A DNA stretch of 7,804 nucleotides, taken from the NCBI GenBank assembly GCA_964487155.1, contig CAZAQB010000152.1, positions 1-7,804 on the forward strand, in the 5' to 3' direction. The notes under the pieces are model-generated. The model searched no databases, was not told the DNA's origin, and saw only the letters and a program-made list of their open reading frames with translations. Source of the DNA: CAZAQB01 sp964487155 (lineage in GTDB: Bacteria > Pseudomonadota > Gammaproteobacteria > Nitrococcales > Nitrococcaceae). Numbering within the stretch: the first letter of the stretch is position 1; each line of letters opens with the position of its first letter. Below are positions 1 through 6,152 of this stretch, piece after piece. The translations under genes and the position numbers were made by a program.

Positions 1-996
1 CTTCGAGACCAGGTGCATCAGGAACAGCATTGCCCCGTCGTTCACCCGGGGCAGACCGGGCCCGAAGCGCCCGGCATGGCCCTTGAACTTGTGCTCGTCG
101 GTGACCTGCTTCTGGACCTTCTTCCAGTCCACGCCGAAGGGCGGATTGGAGAGCATGAAGTCGAAGGTCTGGCCAGCGTGGCGGTCGTCGGAGAGGGTGT
201 TGCCGAGCGCGATGTTGCCAATCTTCTGGCCCTTGATGAGCATGTCGGCCTTGCAGATGGCGTAGGACTCCGGGTTCAGCTCCTGGCCGTGCAGCGAGAC
301 GTCGACATCCTCGCTGATCTGCTGGACGTACTCCTCGCCCTCGGACAGAAAACCACCGGTGCCCGCTGTCGGGTCATAGACGGTGACGATGGCATGGGGG
401 CGGAGCTTGTCGTCCTGTCCGGTGAACAGCAGCGAGGTGGTGAGGTGCACCACGTCGCGGGGCGTGAAGTGCTCGCCGGCGGTCTCGTTGGACGACTCGG
501 CGAACTTGCGGATCAGCTCCTCGAAGGCGAGCCCCATGCTGAAGTTGCTGTAGGTGCCGGGGCTCAGATCCATGCTGGCGAAGCGCTGGACCACCTGGTA
601 GAGCAGGTCCGCCTGCTGGAGCTGGTCGACGAATTCCTCGAAGTGGAAGTAGTCGAATATCTCCCGGGCATCCCGGCTGAACGACTGCACGTAGGTGTTC
701 AGGTCGTCGGCCGTCTGGGTGTCCGACAGGCTCGCCAGGGTCAGCCGGGATGGGTTGAAGAACTGCTGGCCGCAGGCGCGCCGCAGCAGCTTCTCCACCA
801 CCGCCTCGGGCTTGTCGGCGTTGGCCCGGGCCACCTCGCGCACCTGCGCCGCGGTGGGCTCCAGCACGCACTCCATCCGCCGCAACAGCGTGAAGGGCAG
901 GATGATGCGGCCGTACTGGGACTGCTTGAAATCGCCGCGCAGCAGGTCGGCCACCGACCAGATGAAGTCGGCAAGCGCGCGGAAGTTCTCCGCCAT
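1..996 (-). CDS. hsdM: Type I restriction-modification DNA methyltransferase subunit M, 5' part only
   Basis: Modification subunit of a type I R-M complex; it transfers a methyl group from S-adenosylmethionine to adenine N6 at the site chosen by HsdS. The frame stays open from ATG 996-994 to base 1, giving 332 residues; the 3' end lies outside the window. Residues 1-150 are the helical N-terminal domain (begins MAENFRALADFIWSVADLL). AGEHFTPR is at 173-180. SAM-binding motif I, DPTAGTGGFL, is at 208-217, and catalytic motif IV NPPF is at 284-287. Near the edge is a GRFGPGLPRVNDGAMLF-type stretch (310-326) usual for this family. A GGAGGGG ribosome site sits 9 bases before the ATG. hsdM is probably first in its operon, with hsdS and hsdR expected to the left. 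G+C is lower than in neighbours in places (33 of 60 at 601-660, against 46 of 60 at 5341-5400), consistent with an acquired defence locus. Confidence 0.95.
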   Translation of the reverse strand, partial: MAENFRALADFIWSVADLLRGDFKQSQYGRIILPFTLLRRMECVLEPTAAQVREVARANADKPEAVVEKLLRRACGQQFFNPSRLTLASLSDTQTADDLNTYVQSFSRDAREIFDYFHFEEFVDQLQQADLLYQVVQRFASMDLSPGTYSNFSMGLAFEELIRKFAESSNETAGEHFTPRDVVHLTTSLLFTGQDDKLRPHAIVTVYDPTAGTGGFLSEGEEYVQQISEDVDVSLHGQELNPESYAICKADMLIKGQKIGNIALGNTLSDDRHAGQTFDFMLSNPPFGVDWKKVQKQVTDEHKFKGHAGRFGPGLPRVNDGAMLFLMHLVSK

Positions 997-1005
997 GGGT
1001 GGGGT

Positions 1006-1012
1006 CCCCTCC
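1006..1012 (-). promoter_or_regulatory. Ribosome binding site of hsdM
   Basis: Read on the minus strand this is GGAGGGG, 9 bases before the ATG at 996-994. It supports that start over any upstream extension of the frame. Confidence 0.7.
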
Positions 1013-1036
1013 GGTCGAATTCCCTTTGATGGCGCG

Positions 1037-1052
1037 CCGCAGTGGGCTGCGG
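1037..1052. repeat. Hairpin in the hsdM leader region
   Basis: CCGCAG (1037-1042) and CTGCGG (1047-1052) form a perfect 6-base stem with a TGGG loop, 41-56 bases upstream of the hsdM start. It could be a leader hairpin of the hsdM transcript or an operator. The role is unknown. Confidence 0.45.
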
Positions 1053-1103
1053 TCAGTTTCCCGCCACCTTAACCGGAACGGACCCGCAGGTCATGAGGCG
1101 TGG

Positions 1104-1129
1104 CCGTTCAGGCGGCCCGGTATGAACGG
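1104..1129. promoter_or_regulatory. Perfect 7-base dyad, possible operator
   Basis: CCGTTCA (1104-1110) and TGAACGG (1123-1129) are perfect inverted copies separated by 12 bases. Repeat centres are 19 bases apart, close to two helical turns, which would suit a dimeric repressor. The dyad lies between divergent genes. No regulator gene is in the window, so the role is inference. Confidence 0.35.
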
Positions 1130-1227
1130 TACTCCTCCAGGGTCTGCCGCAGTCCGCGCCCAGAGGCATACCCGTGGGTGTACCATTGAATCACTGGGGC
1201 ACCGGCAGGCAAGAGCGTCCGGCGGCA

Positions 1228-2898
1228 ATGTTCGAGAGCGTGTTCGTTCAGATCGGAGCGATCCTCGGCCTGGCGGTGATCGGCGGGGCGCTGGCGCAGT
1301 TGCTGCGCCAGCCGCTCATCGTCGCCTTCATCGCCGTCGGCATCCTGCTCGGGCCCTCGGCCGCCGGCCTGGTCCAGCACAGCAGCGAGGTGGAGCTGTT
1401 CGCCCGGCTCGGCATCGCCCTGCTGCTGTTCGTGGTGGGGCTCAAGCTCGACCTCAACATCATCGCGACGGTGGGGCCGGTGGCGCTGGTCTCCGGCCTG
1501 GGGCAGGTGATCTTCACCTCGGTGGTGGGCTACCTCATCGCGCTGCTGCTGGGGATGCCCCACATCACCGCCGTCTACGTGGCGGTGGCGCTGACGTTTT
1601 CCAGCACCATCATCATCGTCAAGCTGCTCTCCGACAAACGCGAGGTGGATTCCCTGCACGGGCGCATCGCGGTGGGTTTCCTGATCGTGCAGGACATCGT
1701 CGTGGTGCTGGTGATGATCGCCCTGACGGCATTCGGGCGGGCCGAGGGCCAGGTCGACATGGGCTGGGAGGCCCTGCAGATCCTGCTCAAGGGCATCGCG
1801 CTGCTCTCGGCGGTAGCGCTGCTGATGCGCTATGGGCTGACCCGGCTGCTGCGCCGCCTGGCCCATTCCTCCGAGCTGCTGATGCTGTTCGCCATTGCCT
1901 GGGCGGTGGTCGGTGCCGTGGCCGGGGACGCGCTTGGTTTCAGCCGCGAGGTGGGTGCCTTCCTGGCCGGTGTGTCCATCGCCTCGACGCCCTACCGCGA
2001 GCAGGTGGCGGCGCGGCTGGTCAGTCTGCGGGATTTCCTGCTGCTGTTCTTTTTCATCGAGCTGGGCGCCACCCTGGATCTCGGCAGCCTGGGCGCACAG
2101 CTCGGTGCCTCCGCGCTGTTCTCCCTGTTCGTGCTGATCGGCAACCCGCTGATCGTCATGGTGATCATGGGTTACATGGGCTACCGCAAGCGCACCGGTT
2201 TTCTGGCCGGCCTCACCGTGGCCCAGATCAGCGAGTTCTCCCTGATCCTGGTGGCGCTGGGCCGGGATCTGGGCCACCTGGACGAGCAGACCGTGGGCCT
2301 GGTGACCCTGGTGGGGCTGGTCACCATCAGCGCCTCGACCTACATGATTCTCTACTCCCACGTGCTCTATGAGCGCCTGGCACCCTGGCTGTCGGTATTC
2401 GAGCGCAGGCTGCCCCATCGCGAGGTCGATGCCACGCTGCAGCAGAGCGACCGGGCGGATGTGCTGTTGATCGGGCTGGGCCGCTATGGTGCCGCCCTGG
2501 CGGAGCAGTTGCGGCAGCGGGACTGCCGCCTGCTGGGGGTGGACTTTGACCCCAGCGCCGTCGAGCAGCATGCCCGTGACGGCTACCGGGTGCACTATGG
2601 GGACGCGGAAGACCCCGAGTTCGTCGCCACCCTGCCGCTCGCCCATGCCGACTGGGTGGTCAGCACGGTGCGCGACCCGGACGTCAACCGGATGCTGCTC
2701 CATGGACTGCGCCAGCAGAACTATCCGGGCAAGGTAGCCATCGCCACCTCCAGCGCCCGGGAGGCCCGCCGCTTCGAAGCGCAAGGGGTCGACCTGGTGC
2801 TGATCCCCTATGCGGATGCGGCGCGCGAGGCAGCCTGCCGGCTGGTGCCGGCTCCGCGTCACACCGCCCAGCCGGAGAATGCCCATGAAGCGATTTAG
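1228..2898 (+). CDS. CPA2/Kef-type cation:proton antiporter with C-terminal RCK (TrkA-N) domain
   Basis: Inner-membrane exchanger of monovalent cations (K+ or Na+) for protons; 556 residues. Residues 1 to about 395 are a chain of roughly 12-13 hydrophobic segments in the Na_H_Exchanger fold. Family landmarks are LLGPSAAGL near 41-49, the ion-site segment with Q155-D156 in an IVQDIVVVL context, FSREVGAFLAG (238-248), and QISEFSLIL (333-341). After a short linker, residues 410-540 form a Rossmann RCK domain with the dinucleotide loop GLGRYG (416-421) and acidic D439 at the end of the second strand, so NAD(H) gating is likely. I chose ATG 1228 because the first membrane helix starts just after it. 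GTG 1174 would add 18 polar residues but has an AGAGG 7 bases before it, so it is not excluded. The ribosome site of ATG 1228 is weak. The stop overlaps the uspE start by 14 bases. Ion specificity cannot be read from sequence; KefB/C and RosB-like names are alternatives. Confidence 0.9.
   Translation: MFESVFVQIGAILGLAVIGGALAQLLRQPLIVAFIAVGILLGPSAAGLVQHSSEVELFARLGIALLLFVVGLKLDLNIIATVGPVALVSGLGQVIFTSVVGYLIALLLGMPHITAVYVAVALTFSSTIIIVKLLSDKREVDSLHGRIAVGFLIVQDIVVVLVMIALTAFGRAEGQVDMGWEALQILLKGIALLSAVALLMRYGLTRLLRRLAHSSELLMLFAIAWAVVGAVAGDALGFSREVGAFLAGVSIASTPYREQVAARLVSLRDFLLLFFFIELGATLDLGSLGAQLGASALFSLFVLIGNPLIVMVIMGYMGYRKRTGFLAGLTVAQISEFSLILVALGRDLGHLDEQTVGLVTLVGLVTISASTYMILYSHVLYERLAPWLSVFERRLPHREVDATLQQSDRADVLLIGLGRYGAALAEQLRQRDCRLLGVDFDPSAVEQHARDGYRVHYGDAEDPEFVATLPLAHADWVVSTVRDPDVNRMLLHGLRQQNYPGKVAIATSSAREARRFEAQGVDLVLIPYADAAREAACRLVPAPRHTAQPENAHEAI
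2874..2877 (+). promoter_or_regulatory. Ribosome binding site of the uspE-like gene
   Basis: GGAG lies 7 bases before ATG 2885, inside the 3' end of the antiporter gene. It fixes the start within the overlap and indicates translation from the shared mRNA. Confidence 0.65.
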
Positions 2899-3853
2899 CA
2901 ACATCCTCTACGTTGCCGAGCCGTCGGTGGAGCAGGACGCCGCCATCGCGCGGGCCACCTCCCTGGCGCGCAACAACCTGGCGCGGCTCACGGTTGTGGA
3001 CGTGATCCCGGAGCCCGGGGCCGGCGACAGCATGCTGCCCGGGGCTCTGCGCCAGGCCGATGTGCAGCGGGCGCTGGCGGATGAGCGCCGCCAGGCGCTG
3101 GAGTCCCTGCTGGCACCCCACGCACAGGGGCTCACCCCCGCCATCGAGGTACTGACGGGCAGGCGATTTCTGGAAGTCATCGGCAGCGTGCTGCGTAACG
3201 GCCACGATCTGGTGATCAAGCCCGCCGAGGATCCGGACTGGCTCCAGCGCCTTTTCGGCAGCGGCGACATGCACCTGCTGCGCAAGTGCCCCTGCCCGGT
3301 GTGGCTGCTGAAACCGCAGGAGAAGTCCAATTACGAATGCATCGTGGCAGCCGTCGATTTCAGCCTGGAACGCCCGGACCCGGAGGGCGAGGCGCTGAAT
3401 CAGGAGATCATCGAACTCGCCGGTTCCCTGGCACTCTCCGACTTCGCCGCCCTGCACCTGGCCCATGCCTGGGAGGCCCCCGAGGCAGGCTTCGTCGGCA
3501 TCTGGGCCGAGAATTCCCGGCGCGCGGAAATGGAGTTCACCGAGGGCGTGCGTGCAAGCCACGCCGCTGCGATGGATGGCCTGGCCAACAGATTACGCGG
3601 GCACATTGGCGCCGAAGCCTACCAGTACCTGAAACCACGGATTCACCTGCCCATGGGGCCGCCGCGCAAGGTCATACCGGCGCTGGCCGGGCAGCTCCAG
3701 GCAGATCTGGTGGTGATGGGGACGGTGGCGCGCAGCGGCATCCCGGGCCTGATCATCGGCAACACCGCGGAGTCGGTGCTGGAGCAGCTGCGCTGCTCGG
3801 TGCTGGCGATCAAACCGCCCGGGTTCGTCAGCCCGGTCTCCGAACGGCGCTGA
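2885..3853 (+). CDS. uspE: Tandem universal stress protein, UspE-like
   Basis: Cytoplasmic stress protein with two UspA folds, 322 residues, close to the E. coli UspE length of about 316. Domain 1 spans roughly residues 1-145 (opens MKRFSNILYVAEP; later HDLVIKP and HLLRKCPCPVWLLK). Domain 2 spans roughly 150-312. Its C-terminal GTVARSGIPGLIIGNTAES (279-297) stands where the ATP-binding G-x2-G-x9-G-S/T loop of UspA proteins lies. Here the second Gly is Ala282 and the Ser/Thr is Asn293; from memory E. coli UspE also has Asn at that position. Nucleotide binding is therefore uncertain. A start upstream at ATG 2810 is unlikely because it would lie in the antiporter's coding sequence and give a non-family leader. 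The 14-base overlap with the antiporter implies co-translation and suggests a shared job in stress-controlled ion or pH balance. I am sure of the family; the symbol rests on resemblance. Confidence 0.9.
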   Translation: MKRFSNILYVAEPSVEQDAAIARATSLARNNLARLTVVDVIPEPGAGDSMLPGALRQADVQRALADERRQALESLLAPHAQGLTPAIEVLTGRRFLEVIGSVLRNGHDLVIKPAEDPDWLQRLFGSGDMHLLRKCPCPVWLLKPQEKSNYECIVAAVDFSLERPDPEGEALNQEIIELAGSLALSDFAALHLAHAWEAPEAGFVGIWAENSRRAEMEFTEGVRASHAAAMDGLANRLRGHIGAEAYQYLKPRIHLPMGPPRKVIPALAGQLQADLVVMGTVARSGIPGLIIGNTAESVLEQLRCSVLAIKPPGFVSPVSERR

Positions 3854-3910
3854 GATGCCCGGTGCATCGCCGGCGCCGCACGGGCCGGCGGCCTGCTCCG
3901 GCACCAGCGC

Positions 3911-3939
3911 TCGAAAAAAGCCGGCGCCGCGGCTATACG
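3911..3939 (+). promoter_or_regulatory. Possible sigma-70 promoter of the 146-residue gene
   Basis: TCGAAA (3911-3916) and TATACG (3934-3939) each match 4 of 6 consensus bases, with a 17-base spacer. The predicted transcript would start about 45-50 bases before ATG 3995. The AT-rich run in an otherwise GC-rich gap adds modest support. Confidence 0.35.
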
Positions 3940-3984
3940 TTCGTTCAGGGCCGCCGCCCGGCCTGCCGAGCCCGCTTTTGCGCC

Positions 3985-3988
3985 GGAG
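3985..3988 (+). promoter_or_regulatory. Ribosome binding site of the 146-residue gene
   Basis: GGAG lies 6 bases before ATG 3995, good spacing that supports this start. Confidence 0.6.
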
Positions 3989-3994
3989 CCCTTC

Positions 3995-4435
3995 ATGCCA
4001 GACACACCGCTGCTGGTCATGCTCCGCTGCCCCCCGGAGGAGATCCAGCGGCTCGACACCCTGTTCGGCTTCAGCATCCAGCGCGCCCTGTGGGCGCTGG
4101 AGTCGGCCGCCAGCGCCGCTGCCCGGCTGGCTGTGACCCGGGCGGTGATCACGCCGCTGGAGCGCGAGCGGCTCAACTTGCAGCAGGCCGCGGTGCGCTG
4201 CCAGGGAGGGGGCGGGCGGCTGCTGCTGCCCCGCTCCACCGTGGAGCTGATCGAGCGCCAGTGGCGGTCCCTGTGCCAGGTCGCCACCCGTGCGGAATTC
4301 GACTCCGGCCTGCTGCCGCCCGCCCTGGGCGATCCATTCTGCGGCCACCGGGCTTTTCAGAAGGCCCGCGGGCTTGGGCCTACACCCATTGAGCGGCCGG
4401 CGAGACCGCCGGCCCGGGGGGCGGGCACCCATTGA
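3995..4435 (+). CDS. Hypothetical protein, 146 residues, family not recognised
   Basis: I do not recognise the family. The frame looks genuinely coding: a good ribosome site, and codons ending mostly in G or C up to about residue 130. It predicts a soluble protein with no signal peptide or membrane segment. Residues 13-65 look like Ala/Leu-rich amphipathic helices (EEIQRLDTLFGFSIQRALW is typical), then a Gly run (71-74) and a second helical stretch at 81-100. Cysteines are at 12, 69, 94 and 116 with no metal-site spacing. The last 14 residues (133-146) are Arg/Pro/Gly-rich, lie over a hairpin and direct repeat, and read like translated noncoding DNA, so the original stop may have been earlier. 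It sits alone between the antiporter operon and the AMMECR1 gene, which converges on it. No function is proposed. Confidence 0.65.
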   Translation: MPDTPLLVMLRCPPEEIQRLDTLFGFSIQRALWALESAASAAARLAVTRAVITPLERERLNLQQAAVRCQGGGGRLLLPRSTVELIERQWRSLCQVATRAEFDSGLLPPALGDPFCGHRAFQKARGLGPTPIERPARPPARGAGTH

Positions 4436-4436
4436 G
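4383..4436 (+). repeat. 11-base direct repeat flanking a hairpin
   Basis: CACCCATTGAG occurs at 4383-4393 and again at 4426-4436, a period of 43 bases. In the second copy the embedded TGA is the stop of the 146-residue gene. In the first copy the same TGA (4390-4392) is out of frame and read through. The insert between copies carries the hairpin at 4395-4414. A local duplication or small insertion at the gene's end is a plausible origin. Confidence 0.6.
4395..4414. terminator. Perfect 8-base GC hairpin near the gene's 3' end
   Basis: GGCCGGCG (4395-4402) and CGCCGGCC (4407-4414) pair perfectly around an AGAC loop. It overlaps the last codons of the 146-residue gene. No T run follows, so intrinsic termination is doubtful; transcript end protection is another option. 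Confidence 0.35.
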
Positions 4437-4701
4437 GCGAGGGCGCCACTACCGCGCCCGCCTCGACACCAGGGAAGCGCTGAAACATTCAGCGTTTCCC
4501 CAGGGGAGACTCACCCGCGGGACGAAGTCGTACCGGGCCATGCAACGGGAGCCCCGATCCGCCACCAAACCGAGCCGGAGACGGGATCAGGCGGGGGCCG
4601 GCCCCGCAACGAAGACCAGTAGGGCGTCGACGGCGCCTTCCGGCCCCCCGGCGAGCCCGGCGACTGGATCTGCCGCCGCCAGCAACGCCCCGGTCAGCCG
4701 C
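4436..4701. other. Noncoding gap between convergent genes
   Basis: About 266 bases between the stops of the 146-residue gene and the AMMECR1 gene. It holds the hairpin at 4472-4500 and a GC palindrome GGGGCCGGCCCC near 4593-4604. Open frames through it (for example 4432-4716) have no ribosome site and encode Arg/Pro/Ser-rich low-complexity sequence, so I do not call them genes. Confidence 0.55.
4472..4500. terminator. Long near-perfect hairpin between convergent genes, probable bidirectional terminator
   Basis: GGGAAGCGCTGAA (4472-4484) pairs with TTCAGCGTTTCCC (4488-4500) over 13 positions. One is a G-T wobble, and the loop is ACA. The stem is more AT-rich than its surroundings and lies between convergent genes, as expected for a shared terminator. 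It lacks a classical T tract after the stem on either strand. It could also be a dispersed palindromic repeat. Confidence 0.55.
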
Positions 4702-5274
4702 TCACACCCCGCTTAGGGACTCGCCGAAGCTGTAAGCGCGGTAGCGGGCCAGGCGCAGCTCCGGCGACCAGAAGCCCACCGGCAGGCCTGCCTTGCGCCA
4801 TAGCTGGCTCACGAAATCGGCGGGCTCCGGCAGCTGTTCCCATACCGCCGGCAGGAAGGTGGCGCGGCGTCCGGCAAGTGCCACGATCAGGCCGTCCTCT
4901 CCGGGCCGCAGGGCCGCCAGCAGCGCATCCAGGCCGGCCGCCGGCAGGGCCTCGCTGGCCTCCAGCACCGAGATGGAGATCTCCACCGCCTCCAGCTCCA
5001 GGGCCGAGAGCGGCGCAAAGCGCGGATCCCGCAGGCCCGCCGCGAAGGCATTCTCCGCCACGTCCGTGGCCAGGGGGCGGGTCGCTTCCAGCAGCCCCAC
5101 GCAGCCCCGCAGGCGGCCCTCCAGATGCAGAGAGACGAAACTCGCGCCGGGCTCGGCGAGCACCGGCTCCAGCACCTCGAGTTCCACCTCCAGGGCGGTG
5201 CCCCGGGCGATGCCGTGGGCGAGCGACCCGCGGGCCAGCTCCAGCAGCGCCTGGCGCGGGCCGGCGTCAAGCAT
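4702..5274 (-). CDS. amrA: AMMECR1-domain protein (AmmeMemoRadiSam system protein A)
   Basis: 190-residue single-domain AMMECR1 protein, normal length for the bacterial family. It is the A component of the AMMECR1/MEMO1/radical SAM trio; its reaction is not established. Visible landmarks are the signature LRGCVG (55-60) with the conserved Cys58, DPRFAPL (83-89), VEISISVL (97-104), and FLPAVWEQLP (140-149). The conserved Cys in a Gly-rich turn suggests a catalytic or metal/thiol role, which is inference. I chose ATG 5274 because it overlaps the MEMO1 stop by 8 bases and matches where the domain begins. ATG 5286 is possible; the frame further upstream reads antisense-like sequence over MEMO1. 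There is no clear ribosome site, so translation is probably coupled to MEMO1. The symbol follows common database usage. Confidence 0.9.
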   Translation of the reverse strand: MLDAGPRQALLELARGSLAHGIARGTALEVELEVLEPVLAEPGASFVSLHLEGRLRGCVGLLEATRPLATDVAENAFAAGLRDPRFAPLSALELEAVEISISVLEASEALPAAGLDALLAALRPGEDGLIVALAGRRATFLPAVWEQLPEPADFVSQLWRKAGLPVGFWSPELRLARYRAYSFGESLSGV

Positions 5275-6061
5275 CGAACAGGGCATAGGCGCCGTAACCC
5301 ACCACCCGGGAGCGGTCGCCGGAGGTATCGCCGGAGTTGCACTGGGCCAGGGTCGTGACCTCCAGGCCCCGGCGCCGGGCCTGCTCCAGCAACCCCGCCA
5401 CCGGCACCCGGCCACAGGCATCGTCCCAGTCCAGGTCCTCGTGCATCAGCGCCTCGATCTTGCGGGTGGTGGCGGCGTCGTGGCGCCGGGCGGTGTCGTA
5501 GTCCTGGTAGTGGCTGAGGTCGGAACTCACGACGATCAGGGTCTCGGGGCCGCCCCAGAGCCGGCCCAGCACCTCGGCGACCTCCCGCACGGAGGCATCC
5601 CCCACCGCCAGCGGCAGCAGGGTGAACTCGTCCAGCGCCCGCTGCAGGAAGGGAAGCTCCACCTCCAGGCTGTGCTCCAGGGCATGGGCCGCCTCAAGCC
5701 GCCGCACCTGGGGCAGGTCGCTGATCTGCGCCACCGCCTCCGCATCCAGCACGACACGGCCCAGCGGCGTATCGAACGCGTCGGATTCCGGCAGCGCCAG
5801 GCCGTGAAACGGCACCCGGTGCGACGGCCCCAGCAGCACCACCCGGCGGATCAGCGCCCGCGCCTCCCCGAGCCGCGCAAAGGCCGCCGCCGCGGTGGCG
5901 CCGGAGAACACGTAGCCCGCGTGGGGCACGACGATGGCCTTGGGAATCGGCCCGCCGGAAACCCCGGAGGCCAGCAGGCGGTCTACATCTTCACGAAGCG
6001 TGCCCGGATCGTCGGGATAGAACAGCCCGGCTACCGCGGGCTCGCGTACATGCATGGTCAT
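5267..6061 (-). CDS. amrB: MEMO1-family protein (AmmeMemoRadiSam system protein B)
   Basis: 264-residue MEMO1-family protein, a fold related to class III extradiol ring-cleavage dioxygenases. Conserved blocks are PHAGY (46-50), GPSH (78-81), EHSLEVELPFL (129-139), SSDLSHY (179-185) and CNSGDTSGD (241-249). His47, His81 and Cys241 correspond to the metal ligands His49, His81 and Cys244 reported for human MEMO1, so a metal centre is likely preserved. The start is well supported: minus-strand GGGAGG at 6075-6070 lies 8 bases before ATG 6061. It is the first gene of a two-gene unit, overlapping the AMMECR1 gene by 8 bases, and is transcribed away from the radical SAM partner. AMMECR1 and MEMO1 domains are fused in some organisms, which fits this tight coupling. 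Substrate unknown. Confidence 0.93.
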   Translation of the reverse strand: MTMHVREPAVAGLFYPDDPGTLREDVDRLLASGVSGGPIPKAIVVPHAGYVFSGATAAAAFARLGEARALIRRVVLLGPSHRVPFHGLALPESDAFDTPLGRVVLDAEAVAQISDLPQVRRLEAAHALEHSLEVELPFLQRALDEFTLLPLAVGDASVREVAEVLGRLWGGPETLIVVSSDLSHYQDYDTARRHDAATTRKIEALMHEDLDWDDACGRVPVAGLLEQARRRGLEVTTLAQCNSGDTSGDRSRVVGYGAYALFDA

Positions 6062-6152
6062 GATGCGATCCTCCCTGCAGGAGGCAGTGCCAGGGGTACC
6101 GGCCTCATCTCATTGTGATCCATAAGCCGCGGCCCTGCCGCCACCCGTCGTT
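6062..6152. promoter_or_regulatory. Divergent control region between MEMO1 and radical SAM genes
   Basis: 91 bases must serve both directions of the trio. I see no convincing -35/-10 pair; CATAAG (6121-6126) on the plus strand and CACAAT (6116-6111) on the minus strand are 4-of-6 matches to a -10 without a good -35. TAA at 6123-6125 is in frame with the radical SAM gene and closes it upstream. Confidence 0.35.
6070..6084 (-). promoter_or_regulatory. MEMO1 ribosome site inside a small dyad (possible SD-masking hairpin)
   Basis: The minus-strand mRNA reads CCUCC, then UGCAG, then GGAGG, so the ribosome site GGGAGG can pair with a perfect complement 5 bases upstream. A 5-base all-strong stem could hide it. 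The arrangement is seen directly; regulation is inference. Confidence 0.45.

Larger units (their letters stand above)
997..1227. other. Divergent intergenic spacer between hsdM and the antiporter gene
   Basis: No convincing gene lies here. The spacer holds the hsdM ribosome site, a hairpin at 1037-1052 and a dyad at 1104-1129. It must carry the promoters of both divergent units, but I cannot place a good -35/-10 pair for either. On the minus strand, bases 1169-1108 end a frame with a protein-like tail (LRQTLEEYRSYRAA, then TGA at 1110-1108). That tail may be a leftover of a displaced gene or chance. Confidence 0.6.
3854..3994 (+). other. Intergenic region after the antiporter-uspE operon
   Basis: Directly after the uspE stop, GATGC/GCATC forms a 5-base hairpin (3854-3868). 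Next is CGCCGGC/GCCGGCG (3868-3874 and 3884-3890), a 7-base stem with a 9-base loop. Neither is followed by a T run, so they are weak candidates for termination. A possible promoter for the next gene follows. Confidence 0.4.

Noticed and set aside
13..1029. Long open frame on the plus strand opposite hsdM
   Set aside because: It is antisense to a frame with clear motif I and NPPF motifs; its Leu/Val/Gly-rich product is a by-product of high G+C codon bias.
1174..1227. GTG start for the antiporter
   Set aside because: Would add 18 polar residues before the first helix; ATG 1228 fits the family better, though the AGAGG before the GTG keeps it possible.
999..2372. Plus-strand frame overlapping the antiporter
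   Set aside because: Shifted frame of the antiporter gene, rich in Arg, Gly and Pro with no domain.
2810..2884. Upstream start for the UspE-like protein
   Set aside because: The 25 extra residues overlap the antiporter's RCK domain coding region and do not resemble a USP start; ATG 2885 has a proper ribosome site.
1108..2904. 598-codon open frame on the minus strand
   Set aside because: It runs antisense through the antiporter; the product is His/Gln/Asp-rich low-complexity sequence. Only its last 60 bases are noted separately.
4432..4716. 94-codon frame in the convergent gap
   Set aside because: Non-ATG start, no ribosome site, Arg/Ser/Pro-rich product, and it runs across hairpins.
5275..5421. 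N-terminal extension of the AMMECR1 protein
   Set aside because: The Trp/Arg/Pro-rich leader is the MEMO1 coding sequence read in another frame; the domain begins at ATG 5274.
4793..6118. 441-codon plus-strand frame
   Set aside because: Antisense to both AMMECR1 and MEMO1 genes, which carry full family motifs.
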